DNA of 64,000 nucleotides from Adhaeribacter arboris (GTDB lineage Bacteria > Bacteroidota > Bacteroidia > Cytophagales > Hymenobacteraceae). The stretch covers positions 4,340,001 to 4,404,000 of the forward strand of contig NZ_PYFT01000001.1 in NCBI RefSeq assembly GCF_003023845.1. Direction: 5' to 3'. The position numbers were made by a program, and so were the translations under genes. The notes beneath the pieces are model-generated. The model was not told where the DNA came from. It was given only the letters and a program-made list of their open reading frames with translations, and searched no databases. Positions 46,724-57,000 of this stretch are shown here, in pieces. Each line of letters begins with the position of its first letter. The stretch's first letter is position 1.

Positions 46724-47947
46724 TTAGATATTGTTGCGTACTTCGGTAGCAGCAGCAGCCCGAGCCGGCCGGATAGAAACGAGTAAAGTAATTATAAATA
46801 TAGCAAATCCGGTAAGGAGAAAATCTTGCAGCTGCATTTTAACCGGGTAAGCTTCTACTAAAGCTGTAGCCATGTTCATCGAAATTAAGCCAAAAGTTTC
46901 CTGTATCCAGCAAACGAGCAGCCCTAAAGCTAATCCTATAATTGCCCCTACAAATGCCACAATCGCTCCTTCCGCCAAAAATATATTCCGGATTACCTGC
47001 GGACTGGCGCCCATAGAAGCCAGAATAGCAATATCTTTTTTCTTATCAATTACCAGCATGGAAAGAGAAAAGAAAATATTCAGGGACGCAATCAGTAAAA
47101 TAAAGGCAAAGGTGATAAACACGAACATTTTTTCTACTTTCACGGCCCGCAGTAAACTCAAGTGTTGTTCGTCACTGTTTTTAATCTCGAATTTGGGCCC
47201 TAACACTTTTCCTAGCCGTTCTTCTACATTTTTTAATTCCCGTTTACTCTCCACCCGTATTTCCAAGGAAGTTCGTTTGTTACCGTAAGCCAGCAAATCG
47301 CGGGCAAAATCGAGCGGCACAAAAATATAGTTATCGTCGTACTGGCGTTCAATTACAAATACGCCCCCTACCATAATGGGTTTTTCCCGGAACGTATTTT
47401 CCGGGTCCAGAGAAAGGGATGCTTTGGCTTTAGGGTAAAGCAAAAACATAGGTACAATGGCGTTAGTAGCCCGGATCGATAATTGGTACTGTACTCCCCG
47501 ACCAATTAAAGCATAATTGTTACCTCCCCGCTGTAATTGGTAATTGCCTTCAATGACCGATGAATCTATTTTATTTTGCGCAAAAAAGTTGGGACTCACC
47601 CCTTTCATTTTTATCACCATCTGGCGGTCTTCGTAACGCAACAAAGCATTATCTTCTATTACCTCCGTCACGATTAAAACGCCCGGAGTTTTCCGGATTC
47701 GGGTTAACAGATCTTCGTTCATTTCAAATCCTTTCCCTTCTACCGAAGTAACTTTAAGATCCGGGTCAAAACTCCCGTAAATACTCCGGATTAAATCTTC
47801 CAGGCCGTTAAATACCGAAAGCACAATAATTAGAGCCGCCGTACCCACGGCCACGCCAACCATAGAAATAATAGAAATTATATTGATAATGTTTCTTTTC
47901 TTCTTGGAGATAAAGTAGCGTTTAGCAATGAGAAAAGGAACGTTCAT
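46724..47947 (-). CDS. FtsX/LolC-LolE-type ABC transporter permease
   Basis: 407 residues. One N-terminal transmembrane helix (~residues 20-47) is followed by a ~220-residue periplasmic MacB-like domain and three C-terminal helices (~270-400), the standard FtsX layout. MNVPFLIAKRYF and SMVGVAVGTAALIIVLSVFNG match lipoprotein-releasing permeases, which extract lipoproteins from the inner membrane for delivery to the outer membrane. No ATPase is adjacent. Its position downstream of rbfA is common in related genomes, from general knowledge. Confidence 0.9.
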   Translation of the reverse strand: MNVPFLIAKRYFISKKKRNIINIISIISMVGVAVGTAALIIVLSVFNGLEDLIRSIYGSFDPDLKVTSVEGKGFEMNEDLLTRIRKTPGVLIVTEVIEDNALLRYEDRQMVIKMKGVSPNFFAQNKIDSSVIEGNYQLQRGGNNYALIGRGVQYQLSIRATNAIVPMFLLYPKAKASLSLDPENTFREKPIMVGGVFVIERQYDDNYIFVPLDFARDLLAYGNKRTSLEIRVESKRELKNVEERLGKVLGPKFEIKNSDEQHLSLLRAVKVEKMFVFITFAFILLIASLNIFFSLSMLVIDKKKDIAILASMGASPQVIRNIFLAEGAIVAFVGAIIGLALGLLVCWIQETFGLISMNMATALVEAYPVKMQLQDFLLTGFAIFIITLLVSIRPARAAAATEVRNNI

Positions 47948-48087
47948 AGATTGCAGGAGCTGATAAAGTAGTAATTAAATTAAGAGTTAATAAAAATAAA
48001 TTAGTAAAGTATACAACTCTTTGGCCTTACGGTTAAATAAATAATTAGGTATAAGTAAAGCGGCACAAGTATATAGATGTTAGACTA

Positions 48088-48140
48088 TCAACTTTTCAAC
48101 TTTCCAACCTTTTAACTTTCCAACCTACAACTCACAACTT
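48088..48140. repeat. AAGTTG-type low-complexity repeat array (copy 4)
   Basis: Repeated CAACTTTC/CAACCTTTT/TAACTTTC units. The array overlaps the stop codon (48132-48134) of the minus-strand methyltransferase and supplies its last codons. Read on the coding strand it is a chain of AAGTTG-like units. Confidence 0.6.
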
Positions 48141-48944
48141 CCACGCTTTTACAATCAGGCCGGTGCCAGAAGCATGTCTGCCGTTGGTATCGAGCCAATT
48201 TAAAATTAGGCAAAACGGAAAAGTAACCAGGTAATAAAACGGCAATATCAAGAAAAAAACTTTTGATTTACCCAATAACAAGATAGGGTACTTCATGGAA
48301 AGCCGCCACGAAATCTGGCCCGGTTTACCGTACGAATACCGGGCTTGTACCTGATTAAAGCCGGCTATTTTAAGTTTATCGGCTATTTCATGAATATTAT
48401 ATCCGTCGCGCACGTGTTCTTCAATAAAAGAACTTTCCTCATTATCGTGCACATCGGAGCCACCTTGGTCGGAAGGCGTAGAAATAAGTAACATCCCGCC
48501 TTTTTTAAGAGAAGCGTAAATATTTTTAAAAACTTCTACATCTTCCAGAATATGCTCCATTACATCCACGGATAAAGCCAGATCGAAAGTTTCCGGTTGC
48601 TGAAAAGTGACCAGATCTGCCACCGCGAAACGCACTTTGGACCGGCCAATTTGCCGGAAAAATTGGTTGCTATCTGCTATTTGCTCATCTTTTACGTCTA
48701 CGGCCAAAATCTGCCAATTAGCACTCATACCCGATAAGTAATAAGTATACTGTCCGTAGCCAGAACCAGCATCCAGAATAGAAATAGCTTTAGATTGTTT
48801 GCCTTGCGCCCAGGCCCGAAGTTCTTTGTGTACGTGCCAGGTGCGGAGCAAAAGTAAATCGAGTAAGTGGTAAAAAAAGCGCCTGAGTAAGGGAGTTTTA
48901 TTAAATGCTTCGCCGAGAACGCGTTTTATCGGGTCGTATTGCAT
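48132..48944 (-). CDS. Class I SAM-dependent methyltransferase with C-terminal membrane segment
   Basis: 270 residues. SAM motif I is ISILDAGSGYGQYTYYL near residue 55, the strand-2 acid is in ILAVDVKDEQI, and DLALSVDVMEHILEDVEVF and GGMLLISTPS complete the core. A hydrophobic stretch near residues 228-250 (FFLILPFYYLVTFPFCLILN) suggests membrane attachment. Such enzymes act on lipids, quinones or glycans; the substrate is unknown. It begins 65 bases after rbfA on the same strand. Confidence 0.85.
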   Translation of the reverse strand: MQYDPIKRVLGEAFNKTPLLRRFFYHLLDLLLLRTWHVHKELRAWAQGKQSKAISILDAGSGYGQYTYYLSGMSANWQILAVDVKDEQIADSNQFFRQIGRSKVRFAVADLVTFQQPETFDLALSVDVMEHILEDVEVFKNIYASLKKGGMLLISTPSDQGGSDVHDNEESSFIEEHVRDGYNIHEIADKLKIAGFNQVQARYSYGKPGQISWRLSMKYPILLLGKSKVFFLILPFYYLVTFPFCLILNWLDTNGRHASGTGLIVKAWKL

Positions 48945-49009
48945 GCCAGATTTGCAAAAAGTAAGAGCGCCAGCTACCGCCTGCGCTTATAAAATATTAA
49001 CAAGAAATT

Positions 49010-49399
49010 TTATTTTTCTTCGTCGGTTTCCGAATCGTCTTTGTCGGCTGGTGGTATATCTAAGCCAGAAAATAATTCATCCATCCGGGCCGCATATTCC
49101 GCCGTATCATCCAGATAAAAGATTAACTCCGGAATAACCCGTACTTGCTTTTTAATGCGCTGGGCCAGTAAATGCCGGATAGTTTTGGTATTTAACTTTA
49201 TTTCCTGTAACAATTCTTTCGCATTAGTACCTACCAGCAGACTCAGATATACTTTGGCCACGCCTAAATCAGGCGATACCCGCACTACACTCACCGACAC
49301 ATACGTTCCTTGAAACAAATGCGAACATTCTCGCTGAAATACTTCGGCTAATTCTTTCTGAATTAGTTTAGCGAACTTTTGTTGTCTTTTGCTTTCCAT
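49010..49399 (-). CDS. rbfA: 30S ribosome-binding factor A
   Basis: 129 residues, KH-fold ribosome maturation factor that assists 16S rRNA 5'-end processing and cold adaptation. Conserved parts: RQQKFAKLIQKELAEVFQRE at the N-terminus, SVVRVSPDLGVAKVYLSLL, and RHLLAQRIKKQVRVIPEL. An acidic tail (DKDDSETDEEK) follows. First gene of the minus-strand series with the methyltransferase and permease. Confidence 0.95.
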   Translation of the reverse strand: MESKRQQKFAKLIQKELAEVFQRECSHLFQGTYVSVSVVRVSPDLGVAKVYLSLLVGTNAKELLQEIKLNTKTIRHLLAQRIKKQVRVIPELIFYLDDTAEYAARMDELFSGLDIPPADKDDSETDEEK

Positions 49400-49488
49400 C
49401 TGCCTGCAAATATCATATTAATTTCGCACTTTTACCTGCTTACTAGCGCTTACGCGTAATTAAAAATCAGGAACTAAGCTTTACAGAA

Positions 49489-49646
49489 TTAAAAATTAGA
49501 AATTAAAAATTATTTTTTTGAAAAGTAATCATATCATGAATAAAGGTACCCCTGGCGTTCTCTACCTAATAATAATAGTAACATGAATCCGTATTAGGTT
49601 ATTATTTTCAATTTCTAATTCCTAATTTTTAATTTCTAATTTTTAA
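49489..49646. repeat. 24-bp perfect AT-rich inverted repeat
   Basis: The 24 bases at 49489-49512 (starting TTAAAAATTAGAAATTAAAA) are the exact reverse complement of 49623-49646. Between them a smaller inverted pair ACCTAATA/TATTAGGT is nested. The block sits between divergent rbfA and the membrane protein, which begins 4 bases after the right arm. Confidence 0.7.
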
Positions 49647-49649
49647 AAC

Positions 49650-50396
49650 TTGATTCGTTATTTCCGCAGCCTGCTCTTATCGCGGCTTCTTGCTTTGGTT
49701 CTGCTGTTTCTGGCTATCCGGGTACCTTTGGTCTTTTGGGGCGTACCGTTAACCTTACCCGAGCTAAAATCCATGGTACTCGGCGAGCGCATGGCCAATG
49801 GCTACCTCTTATACCGCGACATTTTTGACAACGAAGCACCTTTGGCCGCCGGTATTTTCTGGTTGATTGATCTACTTACCGGCCGTTCGGTACTAGTTTA
49901 CCGGATATTACCTATGATTTTGCTTTTTATCCAAGCCCTTCGCCTGAACTCTATCTTTAATCGCCATAATGTTCTTCCGGACCGGACCTTTTTACCGGCT
50001 TTGTTGTACCTGGTAGCCGGCAGTGTTTTTTTCGAACTCGATACCCTTACGCCCTTGTTGCTGGGCATGACTTTTATTGTATTCTCGCTTAATTACTTAA
50101 TTTCTTTTTCGAAAGAAGGAGAAAACAATCGTCAATTATTTAAAGCCGGCTTTATATTAGGGTTGGGAGCTCTATGCTATTTACCTTTAGTGCTGTTTTT
50201 AATAGTAGCTATTTTTGCGATAATCTTATTTGCTTCCGGCTCGGTGCGTAGCTCGCTCTTGTTGTTATGCGGGTTTATCTTTCCGTATAGTTTGGTACTA
50301 ACCTACTATTTGTATACCAACACCCTAACTAATTTCCTCGATTTTCATTTGTTTCCTTCCTGGAATTTCAAGGTAGATTTTTACTCGAGCCTTTAG
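49650..50396 (+). CDS. Membrane protein, N-terminal part of a frameshifted gene
   Basis: 248 residues from TTG 49650, about six hydrophobic helices. Residues ~30-75 include LTLPELKSMVLGERMANGYLLYRDIFDNEAP, reminiscent of glycosyltransferase-like (GT39/EpsG-type) membrane proteins of Bacteroidota, but no catalytic motif is certain. The frame ends at TAG 50394-50396. The next frame continues without a gap as another membrane segment, so this looks like the front half of one ~470-residue protein broken by a one-base deletion near 50390. Confidence 0.65.
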   Translation: MIRYFRSLLLSRLLALVLLFLAIRVPLVFWGVPLTLPELKSMVLGERMANGYLLYRDIFDNEAPLAAGIFWLIDLLTGRSVLVYRILPMILLFIQALRLNSIFNRHNVLPDRTFLPALLYLVAGSVFFELDTLTPLLLGMTFIVFSLNYLISFSKEGENNRQLFKAGFILGLGALCYLPLVLFLIVAIFAIILFASGSVRSSLLLLCGFIFPYSLVLTYYLYTNTLTNFLDFHLFPSWNFKVDFYSSL

Positions 50397-50413
50397 CCGT
50401 TTTAAAAATTTGG

Positions 50414-51058
50414 GTGGTGCCTCTTTTGTTTTTAATAATTACTGTGATGAGCAGCATCGCCAACGCTCCCGGCTTAAACTACCAGGTTAAAATTCTGCAA
50501 CTTATGCTTATCTGGTTACCAGTAGCAGTTGTAATTGCGATTATTGGCAAAAAAATTTCTACGGGAGCCTTACTGTTGCTTTTACCAGCTTTAGCGTACT
50601 TTGGCACTGCCTTTTTTCTGCATATCCGGAAAGCTTTGGTGCGGGAAGTAGTTTTTCTGGTGTTATTTGGGTGTATTTTGTTATTGCGGTACAGCACCTT
50701 TTTGGGCTTAGCGCCGCTACTGCAAATTAATGTTGCTAATTTGCTTATCAGTCCGGACCCTAAATATCAGGCCATTCAAAATAAAAGCTTTCTGGTACTT
50801 AACCCTGACTTAAATTATTACATTCATAATAGCCTGACTACTCCGTATCTGGATTGGGGAATTGCGCAGCGCGATTTTACCAAATTGGATACCTACCAAG
50901 CCGTTTATGAAATTTACCGAAATATTGCCCCTCATTTTCCGGATTATATTGTGGCCGACCCGAAACTTATGCGCGAGTTACAATACAAAATCCCGAGGGC
51001 TTTTGGCAACTATAAACCCGTAGAAAATAACCAACAGCTTTTTCAGAAAATGCCATAA
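50414..51058 (+). CDS. Membrane protein, C-terminal part of the same frameshifted gene
   Basis: 214 residues from GTG 50414; the frame is open further upstream (codons for LEPLAVLKIWVV from 50384) and joins smoothly to the preceding gene if one base is restored. About four hydrophobic helices to residue ~105, then a soluble tail with YQAIQNKSFLVLNPDLNYYIHN and FPDYIVADP, like the C-terminal part of membrane glycosyltransferases. It may be part of a pseudogene, or the break may be a sequencing error. Confidence 0.6.
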   Translation: MVPLLFLIITVMSSIANAPGLNYQVKILQLMLIWLPVAVVIAIIGKKISTGALLLLLPALAYFGTAFFLHIRKALVREVVFLVLFGCILLLRYSTFLGLAPLLQINVANLLISPDPKYQAIQNKSFLVLNPDLNYYIHNSLTTPYLDWGIAQRDFTKLDTYQAVYEIYRNIAPHFPDYIVADPKLMRELQYKIPRAFGNYKPVENNQQLFQKMP

Positions 51059-51100
51059 ATTAAAAGGTCGTAATTTTTAAAACTTACGGCCTTTTAATTT
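51057..51100 (+). terminator. Terminator after the split membrane protein
   Basis: AAATTAAAAGGTCGTAA (51057-51073) pairs with TTACGGCCTTTTAATTT (51084-51100), 17 bp with one G-U, overlapping the stop codon. Confidence 0.85.
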
Positions 51101-51130
51101 ACAAATAATTTATTTTACAAATAATTTATT
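51099..51130. repeat. Exact 16-bp tandem duplication
   Basis: TTACAAATAATTTATT occurs twice in direct succession (51099-51114 and 51115-51130), directly after the terminator stem. Confidence 0.85.
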
Positions 51131-51170
51131 CTTCAGTGGTAGGAAGCACGAAGCAGCAATGCTTTTAGGA

Positions 51171-51605
51171 CTAACAAGTAATTTTGGACACCCGCGTTTG
51201 GTGACGGCCGCCTTCAAAAGAGGTACTTAAAAATTCCTGCACCATTTCGTACGCAATTGCTTCTGAAACAAACCGTGCTGGAATACAAAGTATATTCGCA
51301 TTATTGTGGCTACGGGCTAATTGAGCTAATTCGGGTAACCAGCACAAAGCGGCTCGTACCTGCGGGTGCTTGTTAGCGGTAATGGCTACCCCATTGCCGC
51401 TACCGCAAATTAAAATACCAAAATCCACTTCTTTATTTTCCACAGCAATGGCCAAGGGATGTACATAATCGGGATAATCCACGGAAGCATCTGAATCCGG
51501 GCCAAAATCACGTACGCTATGCCCTTGATCCTGTAATAAAGCTACCAAGTTCTTTTTATATTGATACCCTGCGTGATCGCCCCCGATGGCAATAACTAAT
51601 GCCAT
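51171..51605 (-). CDS. rpiB: Ribose 5-phosphate isomerase B
   Basis: 144 residues. Interconverts ribose 5-phosphate and ribulose 5-phosphate in the pentose phosphate pathway. IGGDHAGYQYK, VDYPDYVHPLA and the catalytic-cysteine loop ICGSGNGVAITANK are all present; the loop reads CGSGNG where many homologues have CGTGIG, with the Cys kept. ARSHNNANILCIPAR follows. Start ATG 51605. Confidence 0.95.
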   Translation of the reverse strand: MALVIAIGGDHAGYQYKKNLVALLQDQGHSVRDFGPDSDASVDYPDYVHPLAIAVENKEVDFGILICGSGNGVAITANKHPQVRAALCWLPELAQLARSHNNANILCIPARFVSEAIAYEMVQEFLSTSFEGGRHQTRVSKITC

Positions 51606-51678
51606 AATAAGTAAAATATAGGTTTTAAATTAAAGTTTGTGAAAATGGATATACCATAGAGAAAACTGTAAATAGTAA

Positions 51679-51714
51679 AGCAGTAAATCTTAAACTTAGG
51701 TAAGATTTACTGCT
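51679..51714 (-). terminator. Terminator of the glyA-tatC operon
   Basis: AGCAGTAAATCTTA and its exact complement form a 14-bp stem with an 8-nt loop (51693-51700), 6 bases beyond the tatC stop. On the minus strand a T-rich tail follows. Confidence 0.85.
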
Positions 51715-51719
51715 CTTAA

Positions 51720-52559
51720 TTATCCGTTTAGTTCTTCGTTTAAGCGTTTAATATCATTCTTCCGGACCACCTTGGCAATGGTAATACTTACTTCGTATAA
51801 TAACAGTAACGGTATTGCAATCAGCATCATACTCATTACATCGGGCGGAGATATAACAGCCGCGACAATTAAAATTACCACAATAGCATGCCGGCGGTAT
51901 AACTTCATAATCTCGGGCGATAAAATTCCCGCTTTGGCCAGGAAGAACACAATCATGGGCAACTCAAACATGAGGGCACAGGAAAACGTCATGGTAGTGA
52001 GGGTAGAAATATAAGAAGCCAGGTCAAACTCGTTCAGAATGCTGGCATCTACCTGGTACGAAGCCAAAAAGTTAATGGAAAGCGGGGCCGCAATATAGTA
52101 ACCGAACAAAGTACCCAGGAAAAACAGCAAGGACACAAAAAACACCGCTCCCCGCGAGTTTTTTTGTTCGCGCGGGTACAAACCTGGTTTTATAAAGCGC
52201 CAGATCTCCCAGAACGTATACGGGAAAGCCAGCACCAGCCCAATAATAGCGGAAACCGTCATGTGCGTAGTAAACTGACTGCTCATTTCCCGGCTCTGCA
52301 ACGTAAACGAAATTTTATCAATGCATAACTCCGGCCTGCCCAAATAGGCTCCTAACTCACACAACTTGCGATAGGTAAAAAAATCCGCCCGCGACGGCCC
52401 TAAAATTAAATCATGAAAAATAAACTCTTTTGATAGGAATGCCGCCGTGGCAAAAACTAAAATAGAGGCTACCGAACGGATTAAATGCCATCTTAACTCT
52501 TCCAGATGGTCGATAAACGACATTTCGTGTTCACCACTTACTACAACTTCTTCTTCCAC
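51720..52559 (-). CDS. tatC: Twin-arginine translocase subunit TatC
   Basis: 279 residues, six transmembrane helices. MSFIDHLEELRWHLIRS is the TatC N-terminal signature that binds the twin-arginine signal, and ALMFELPMIVFFLAKAGIL and HAIVVILIVAAVISPPDVMSMM are the conserved later helices. The first periplasmic loop is longer than in E. coli. TatC with TatA exports folded proteins. It follows glyA by 34 bases on the same strand. tatA is not in the window. Confidence 0.96.
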   Translation of the reverse strand: MEEEVVVSGEHEMSFIDHLEELRWHLIRSVASILVFATAAFLSKEFIFHDLILGPSRADFFTYRKLCELGAYLGRPELCIDKISFTLQSREMSSQFTTHMTVSAIIGLVLAFPYTFWEIWRFIKPGLYPREQKNSRGAVFFVSLLFFLGTLFGYYIAAPLSINFLASYQVDASILNEFDLASYISTLTTMTFSCALMFELPMIVFFLAKAGILSPEIMKLYRRHAIVVILIVAAVISPPDVMSMMLIAIPLLLLYEVSITIAKVVRKNDIKRLNEELNG

Positions 52560-52593
52560 CGTTGCTTCTCCGGGCTAGATATAAATACTGATT

Positions 52594-53868
52594 TTAAAAA
52601 TTAAATAAAGGAACGTCTTTCATCCAGGAATTTATTTCCTGCTTCACTGCTCCAATTTTGGCGTCGTTATCGTGATTGGTTAATACTTCGTCGATTAAGG
52701 CTACAATGCGCTCCATATCGTTTTCTTTTAAACCACGGGTAGTAACGGCCGCTGAGCCAATACGCATACCTGAAGTAACAAACGGCGATTTATCATCAAA
52801 AGGCACCATATTTTTATTTATGGTGATATCTGCTTTAATCAATGTGTTTTCCGCCAGTTTACCCGAAAGGCCTTTGGATCTCAAATCAATTAACATTAAA
52901 TGATTATCCGTACCACCCGAAATTATTTGATAACCCCGCTCTGTTAACGCTTTTGCCAATGCTTTCGCATTTTTCTGAACCTGAATGATATAGTTTAAAT
53001 AATCTTCGGATAAGGCTTCGTAAAAAGAAACGGCTTTGGAAGCAATAACGTGTTCCAACGGACCACCTTGCGTACCGGGAAAAACAGCGGCATCCAATAC
53101 CGACGACATCATCCGGAGATCGCCCTTCGGCGTTTTTAATCCCCAGGGGTTTTCAAAATCCTGCGGCATCATAATCATCCCACCCCGCGGGCCACGTAGG
53201 GTTTTGTGAGTAGTAGTAGTAACAATGTGGCAATATTCAAAAGGGTCGTTTAATAAACCACGGGCAATTAACCCGGCCGGGTGCGAGATATCGGCCATTA
53301 GCAAAGCGTCCACCGCATCGGCGGCTTCGCGCAAACGTTCGTAATTCCAATCGCGGGAATAAGCCGAAGCACCGCAAATAATTAACTTTGGTTTTTCTTT
53401 TACGGCAATCTCGTGTACTTTGTCCCAGTCAATCAAGCCAGTTTCCTGCTCCACGCCGTAGAACAGCGGCTGGTATAGCTTGCCCGAAAAATTTACCGGC
53501 GAGCCGTGGGTTAAGTGGCCGCCGTGCGATAAATCAAAGCCTAAGATTTTATCACCGGGGTTAATAACGCCCAGCATAACCGCCGCGTTGGCTTGCGCCC
53601 CGGAATGAGGTTGCACGTTTACCCAAGCCGCATTAAATAATTCTTTGGCTCGATCAATGGCCAATTGCTCCGCCTGATCGACAATTTCGCAACCGCCATA
53701 ATACCGTTTGCCAGGTAAGCCTTCGGCGTATTTGTTGGTCAATTCACTCCCCATGGCTTGCATTACTTGCTCCGACACAAAATTTTCGGAAGCAATTAAT
53801 TCAATACCGTGTGTCTGGCGTTCTTTTTCCTGGCGGATTAAATCAAAAATGGCGGTGTCTCTCTGCAT
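52594..53868 (-). CDS. glyA: Serine hydroxymethyltransferase
   Basis: 424 residues, full length. Makes glycine and methylene-tetrahydrofolate from serine. Conserved: [64 protein letters not shown], and the PLP lysine in [15 protein letters not shown]. First gene of a likely operon with tatC, behind a good promoter. Confidence 0.98.
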   Translation of the reverse strand: MQRDTAIFDLIRQEKERQTHGIELIASENFVSEQVMQAMGSELTNKYAEGLPGKRYYGGCEIVDQAEQLAIDRAKELFNAAWVNVQPHSGAQANAAVMLGVINPGDKILGFDLSHGGHLTHGSPVNFSGKLYQPLFYGVEQETGLIDWDKVHEIAVKEKPKLIICGASAYSRDWNYERLREAADAVDALLMADISHPAGLIARGLLNDPFEYCHIVTTTTHKTLRGPRGGMIMMPQDFENPWGLKTPKGDLRMMSSVLDAAVFPGTQGGPLEHVIASKAVSFYEALSEDYLNYIIQVQKNAKALAKALTERGYQIISGGTDNHLMLIDLRSKGLSGKLAENTLIKADITINKNMVPFDDKSPFVTSGMRIGSAAVTTRGLKENDMERIVALIDEVLTNHDNDAKIGAVKQEINSWMKDVPLFNF

Positions 53869-53899
53869 TTTAAATAAGTATAGAATGATAAAGCGAGTC

Positions 53900-53930
53900 C
53901 AAAATTACAGTAAGAAGTTTAATAAACCAA
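53900..53930 (-). promoter_or_regulatory. Promoter of glyA
   Basis: On the minus strand TTGG (53927-53930) and TAATTTTG (53900-53907) are separated by 19 bases, matching the Bacteroidota -33/-7 layout. The -7 box is 31 bases upstream of the start codon. Confidence 0.65.
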
Positions 53931-54034
53931 TGCCATTTTTCAGGTAAATCCAGATTGCGGCCAGATGCCTTTATTTGCCTTTATTTTATTGTTCTGCACC
54001 CTATAAACGATTTAATTTTAAATTCAGATTGCCC

Positions 54035-54067
54035 GAATAAAAAAAGGAAAGCGAATGCTTTCCTTTT
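54035..54067 (-). terminator. Terminator of the IPT/TIG protein gene
   Basis: AAAAGGAAAGC and GCTTTCCTTTT form an 11-bp stem with a 4-nt loop, and on the minus strand a T run follows. It lies 23 bases past the stop codon. Confidence 0.85.
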
Positions 54068-54090
54068 CCTAATGGTAACAAGTATTGCGG

Positions 54091-57000
54091 TTAGTGTTTA
54101 ATTATTTTAGTCTGGGCCGCCTGGGTAGGAGTAGTAGCATTAATAAAGTATACGCCCACCGGTAAGCGACTTACATTTACCTTTATTTCACCTTGTGTTA
54201 GTTTAGGCCCCATTATTTGATTAGAAACAACTCTTCCAAGAGCATCGGTTACTGTAATAGTTACTTTTTCTTTGGTCATGCCGTCGGCGAGTATAGTTAC
54301 TTCGGCCTCTTTATCGGTTACCGGATTTGGATACGCCAACAGCGTGGAACTTGCCTGATCGAAGCGGAGAGCTTTAGGGCCGTAGTACTTACTGGTTCCA
54401 CTCCAGTCAGTTTGCTTTAAGCGGTAATAAACGGTTCCGGTTCCCGCTGGCCGGTGCGTAAATTCGTAGTTCTGCAAGGTAGTGGCATTCGGATTAAGGG
54501 ATTTTACAAAACCTACTTCTTCAAAATGAATAGCATCGGAAGATATTTCTACCCCAAAACCATAATTGTTTTTCTCGGTGGCCGTTTGCCAGGTTAATAC
54601 CGCATTCTGGCCTTTTTTAACCACATTAAAATACGTTAATTCTACCGGCAAGGGGTTATTTCGGTCGGATACAGTAAAAGTAGAGAACGAAGATACTGTT
54701 ACACTAATGCTGCGACCGCTGGCATCCTGATCTACTTGACTTACATCATAAAAAGTGGTTCCATCTTCCCCCTGCGTTTTCCAGACCCGGGCAGTGGTTA
54801 AGTCTTTTCCATTATCATCGTCGGCTACCCAGGACAAAGTAACACTTACCGGAGAAGTCGGCTGGTTTCCTGGTATTACTTCCCATCGGCGGTTAATACC
54901 TTCTTTATCTTCCACTAATACGCTGCTATTAGGGCCTGCTATACGAGATACAGTAGTATTACCTGTATTTGCTCCGTTGCCTATTATAAAACCTATTCCG
55001 CCAAAATTAGAACTAGTATTGTTAATTGTTCGGGTGGCACTTAATTTACCTACTACGTACCTTCCAGGAGCTTCTCCGATAATAGTAGCATTATTTCCTA
55101 AAATCAAGTTGAAATCAGTAGCGTCTACTTTATTAGCTATCATTTTTAAATCCCCATTGATTATAATATCACTTCCTAACACTTTATCGTCCGTACCGGA
55201 AATTATTACATTGTTATAATTAAAATTAGGAATGATTTGGACACCACCATTAAATTCAATGGTGCTATTAGTAGTATTATATACTGGAATACTCCCAGCA
55301 GGAGCTAAAGTAAATGTTCCTGCCACTTTTAATGTATTTGGCAGGGCTATAACCGCGCTTGCTGGTCTATTACCAGCAATGGTAAGATTGTCATAATTTG
55401 CAGAAGATATGGTTTGAGCTCCCGTACCAGTATATTCTACAGTTGAACCTTGGTTTAAAGTTACTGATTGCAAGGAATTAGCAAAGGAAGTAGCCGTTCC
55501 GCCTAACAGTCCATTGGTATTAGTGGTTCTTACCGTACCGTTAACAATTATCTTTCCGTTTCCAGTAATGTTCCTCGATAAAGTTATACTTGCGCCAGTT
55601 TCAATACTTAAAATAGTATTAGCTCCTAATGAAAATGTTCCGGCTGTGCCCGAAATTGTTCTATTAACACCATTCAATTTTACATTAGTTACACCCGAAA
55701 CATTATTAAAATTTAAAATGCCGTTAAAAGCAAAACTTATACTATTAGATAGAGTTACGGTACTGGTTGTTGCAGGATTAAAATTTAATGTTCCTCGACT
55801 TACATTTAAAATGCCGGAGATAGTTATGTTACCATCTAGATTTAAATTGAAGGTAGGAATAAGGGTTGCAACAGGTGTGTTAAAAGTAAAATTATTCTTT
55901 ACTACTAAATTTCCACTTCCTGCCACCGTTTGATTAAAGGCTGTAGAAGCATTTGGCGCGTTACTAATAATTAAATTACCAAACGTTCTGCCAATCAGAT
56001 CAGGAGCACTATTTACTTCATGGCTATACGTACTATTTGAGTTAAATATTACGACGGCATCCGGGCTAGCTGCGCCAAAAGGTGATGCTCCGGACTGATT
56101 GGAATAGGTTGTCCCAGTGGCGAAAACCACTGAACCCAAGGAAGTAGTACCAAATGGTGAACCAGAGAGAGTGGAAGCGGCAACGAACTTACCAGAGCCT
56201 GTAAAGTTTAAACTTCCGGCAGTTGCTAGTAATTGGTGCTCTGCTATGAAGTTGGAAGCCCCTGATTGAAATGTAATTGTTCCGGTTATAGCTCCGGTTT
56301 CACCCGCGGTAATATTAATTATCAGATCAGCGCCATTAGCAGAATTAGTAACAATAAGATTTGCCCCATTACTAACGACAAAATCAGGAGTAGTACCCGC
56401 CGCTACATCGTTATCGATAATTAATGATTTGTCGCTAGCCACTGTAAACGTAATAGTAGGGCTACTTATACTTAAATAGCCGATAGTTTCAGAGGTTGAA
56501 GCAAAATCTAAAATTGGATTATTCGTAATGGCGCCTTCAAAAATTAATAGATCATTACTCGATGGGGCAGTTCGAGCGGGTGTCCAGCTATTGGGATTAG
56601 CCCAACTAGTTAAAGTATTGTTCCAGGTATAAGTGGTATTGGTTATGGTAAAGGAAGCACTAGCTGAACCGGCCGCATTAGTAACCGTTACCACACCCGT
56701 AACTGCTCCAACCGGAACAATGGCGGTTAGTTGGGCACTGCTGACATACGTTTTAGTAGTAGTAACGGGCGTACCTGATTTATTAGTAAATGTAACCGTA
56801 GCGGTGCTGGTAAAATTAGTACCATTAATCGTTATAGTATTGCCTATTATAGCCGAAGATATCCCGCCCGGACCAGTTATAGAAGCAATAGTGGGGGGCG
56901 GGGTAAAAGTAACGCTTGTAGAACTAGTTCCGGTTCCACTTGGGGTAGTTACGGCAATTCTCCCTACCGTAGTGCCAACTGGTACAGTGGCTGTAATTTG

